From Deltaproteobacteria bacterium (GTDB lineage: Bacteria; Myxococcota_A; Polyangia; Polyangiales; Houyiibacteriaceae), in assembly GCA_003647035.1 (NCBI GenBank), contig QMMB01000169.1, positions 1-7,066 of the forward strand: DNA of 7,066 nucleotides, read 5' to 3'. Both the position numbers and the translations under genes were made by a program. Below the pieces are notes generated by a model that worked only from the letters and a program-made list of their open reading frames with translations, did not search any database and was not told the origin of the DNA. Numbering within the stretch: the first letter of the stretch is position 1; each line of letters starts with the position of its first letter. Positions 6,173-7,066 of this stretch are shown here, in pieces.

Positions 6173-7066
6173 TCAGCACCACCCGGCCATTTGGAAGAAC
6201 GCGTCCATTGCCCGTGCCCAGCGCTCGCGGGCTACTTCGGCCGTTGCATTCGCCAGCGTCCACTGGCGAGGTGCGTACGACTGGGTGTCGAGCGAACGGA
6301 GGAATGCGCCCAGCTCGTCGTGCAGATACTGCGCGTCCGAAAAAGTACGTTTGGCGGAGATGACGCGAACCTCCTGTGGTCGCCCGGAATCGCGCATCAG
6401 GCCTACGTCGGTGAACATGCAGGGTAGATTCATCGCCATCGCCTCATTGCAGACGATGCTGTTGCCCTCGTATGAGCTCAGATGGATGAACGCGCGTGCC
6501 TTGCGCATGCGGTCCGGAACCTCCTCTGGCTTGCAAGCCAGTGGCTCGAACTTCCAGTCCGGGTACGCGTCCCGAAGCCTTGGAAGGAGATGCTTGCCTT
6601 TGTGACGTGTGCGCCCGTCGTGGAGGATCAGGCGCGATCCGTGGTTGTCGAGGTGGCCATCGAAGCGCTCGACGTCGATCGGGTGGTAGATGACCTCTTC
6701 CGTGCGGGTGCCAAATGATTCGGAAAACGCTTTCGCAATCCACTCCGCACACGCGACCCACAGAGTGTTGGGGCGACGCGAGGCCAACCACTGCTCAGTG
6801 GCCATCACAAGGTGGCCTGGCGACTTGGTCACCCTTGCCTTCTCCGTGGCGAAGCCGTGCTGGAACCCTATGACGGGGATATCCTTCGGCCAGTCCCGCA
6901 CACGCTGGTTGTCGCAAATGACCGGAATGCGCTGGCGGCGCACGCGATCGAAGTCGCGATCGCGCGGGGTCATGAACTCGACGCGTTGAAACGAGAGCGC
7001 CAGGTTGCGGGCAAAAGTCTCCACTCCGCCGGTTGTTGACCTCGGGTCCTTGCCACCGTAATGCAC
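6173..7066 (-). CDS. GT4-family glycosyltransferase (5' truncated)
   Basis: The frame stays open to the right edge, where the last codon is GTG (Val in HVHYGG context), so the true start is probably outside the window. Visible are 297 codons. Seen: GGKDPRSTTGGVETFARNLA (4-23), the N-terminal acceptor-side loop of GT4 enzymes; CAEWIAKAF (106-114) and HPIDVERF (128-135) at the domain junction; HDGRTRHKGKHLL (149-161), typical of the donor site; and the EX7E motif E200/E208 in SSYEGNSIVCNEAMAMNLP. It transfers a sugar from a nucleotide donor to a growing glycan at the inner face of the cytoplasmic membrane, with retention of configuration as known for GT4. The donor sugar cannot be told. The FkbM methyltransferase follows 5 nt after its TGA, so both probably belong to an O-antigen or exopolysaccharide cluster extending rightwards. 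Confidence 0.9.
   Translation of the reverse strand: MHYGGKDPRSTTGGVETFARNLALSFQRVEFMTPRDRDFDRVRRQRIPVICDNQRVRDWPKDIPVIGFQHGFATEKARVTKSPGHLVMATEQWLASRRPNTLWVACAEWIAKAFSESFGTRTEEVIYHPIDVERFDGHLDNHGSRLILHDGRTRHKGKHLLPRLRDAYPDWKFEPLACKPEEVPDRMRKARAFIHLSSYEGNSIVCNEAMAMNLPCMFTDVGLMRDSGRPQEVRVISAKRTFSDAQYLHDELGAFLRSLDTQSYAPRQWTLANATAEVARERWARAMDAFFQMAGWC

Noticed and set aside
6168..6263. Upstream GTG start for the FkbM gene
   Set aside because: The 32 added residues lie within the glycosyltransferase gene and are not family-like. The ATG at 6167 has better spacing and context.
5442..6605. Long + strand open frame (387 codons) across the FkbM and glycosyltransferase genes
   Set aside because: It runs antisense to two confidently identified genes, has no recognisable motif, and is of low-information composition.

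Overview
The window is GC-rich and densely coded, and looks like a chromosomal segment of a diderm (Gram-negative) bacterium. The evidence for a diderm is a probable lipoprotein, and a signal-peptide beta-barrel candidate that ends in an aromatic residue. The mix of an Erg6/sterol-methyltransferase-like enzyme, a GntH-like metallo-hydrolase, an FkbM methyltransferase and a GT4 glycosyltransferase would suit a myxobacterial or other delta/gamma-proteobacterial genome. That placement is inference; nothing in the window fixes the taxon.

Layout, left to right. (1) Positions 1-615, + strand: the 3' part of a class I SAM methyltransferase whose N-terminus lies outside the window. (2) Positions 746-3423, - strand, transcribed right to left: a TetR-family regulator, a previously unlisted 31-codon-scale ORF with its own ribosome binding site, and a large secreted lipoprotein of probable beta-propeller type. 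The lipoprotein is split into two overlapping ORFs by a -1 type frameshift in a run of five A (T on the + strand, 1940-1944). (3) Positions 3424-3494: a 71-bp divergent control region with a 27-bp inverted repeat that overlaps the likely TetR promoter. (4) Positions 3495-5445, + strand: an exported RNase Z-like metallo-beta-lactamase-fold hydrolase related to proteins named GntH, followed 10 bp later by a small outer-membrane barrel candidate. (5) Positions 5475-7066, - strand: an FkbM-family methyltransferase directly downstream of a GT4 glycosyltransferase that runs off the right edge, probably the end of a surface-glycan locus.

The central block (746-5445) reads as one divergent, TetR-controlled envelope module: regulator, small peptide and propeller lipoprotein in one direction, exported hydrolase and barrel protein in the other. 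The shared control region suggests the regulator controls both arms. The substrate of the hydrolase is unknown, and no other guanitoxin-pathway gene is visible. The flanking methyltransferase and glycan genes look like separate units. No RNA gene, mobile element or CRISPR array was found, and no gene-free stretch exceeds about 130 bp.
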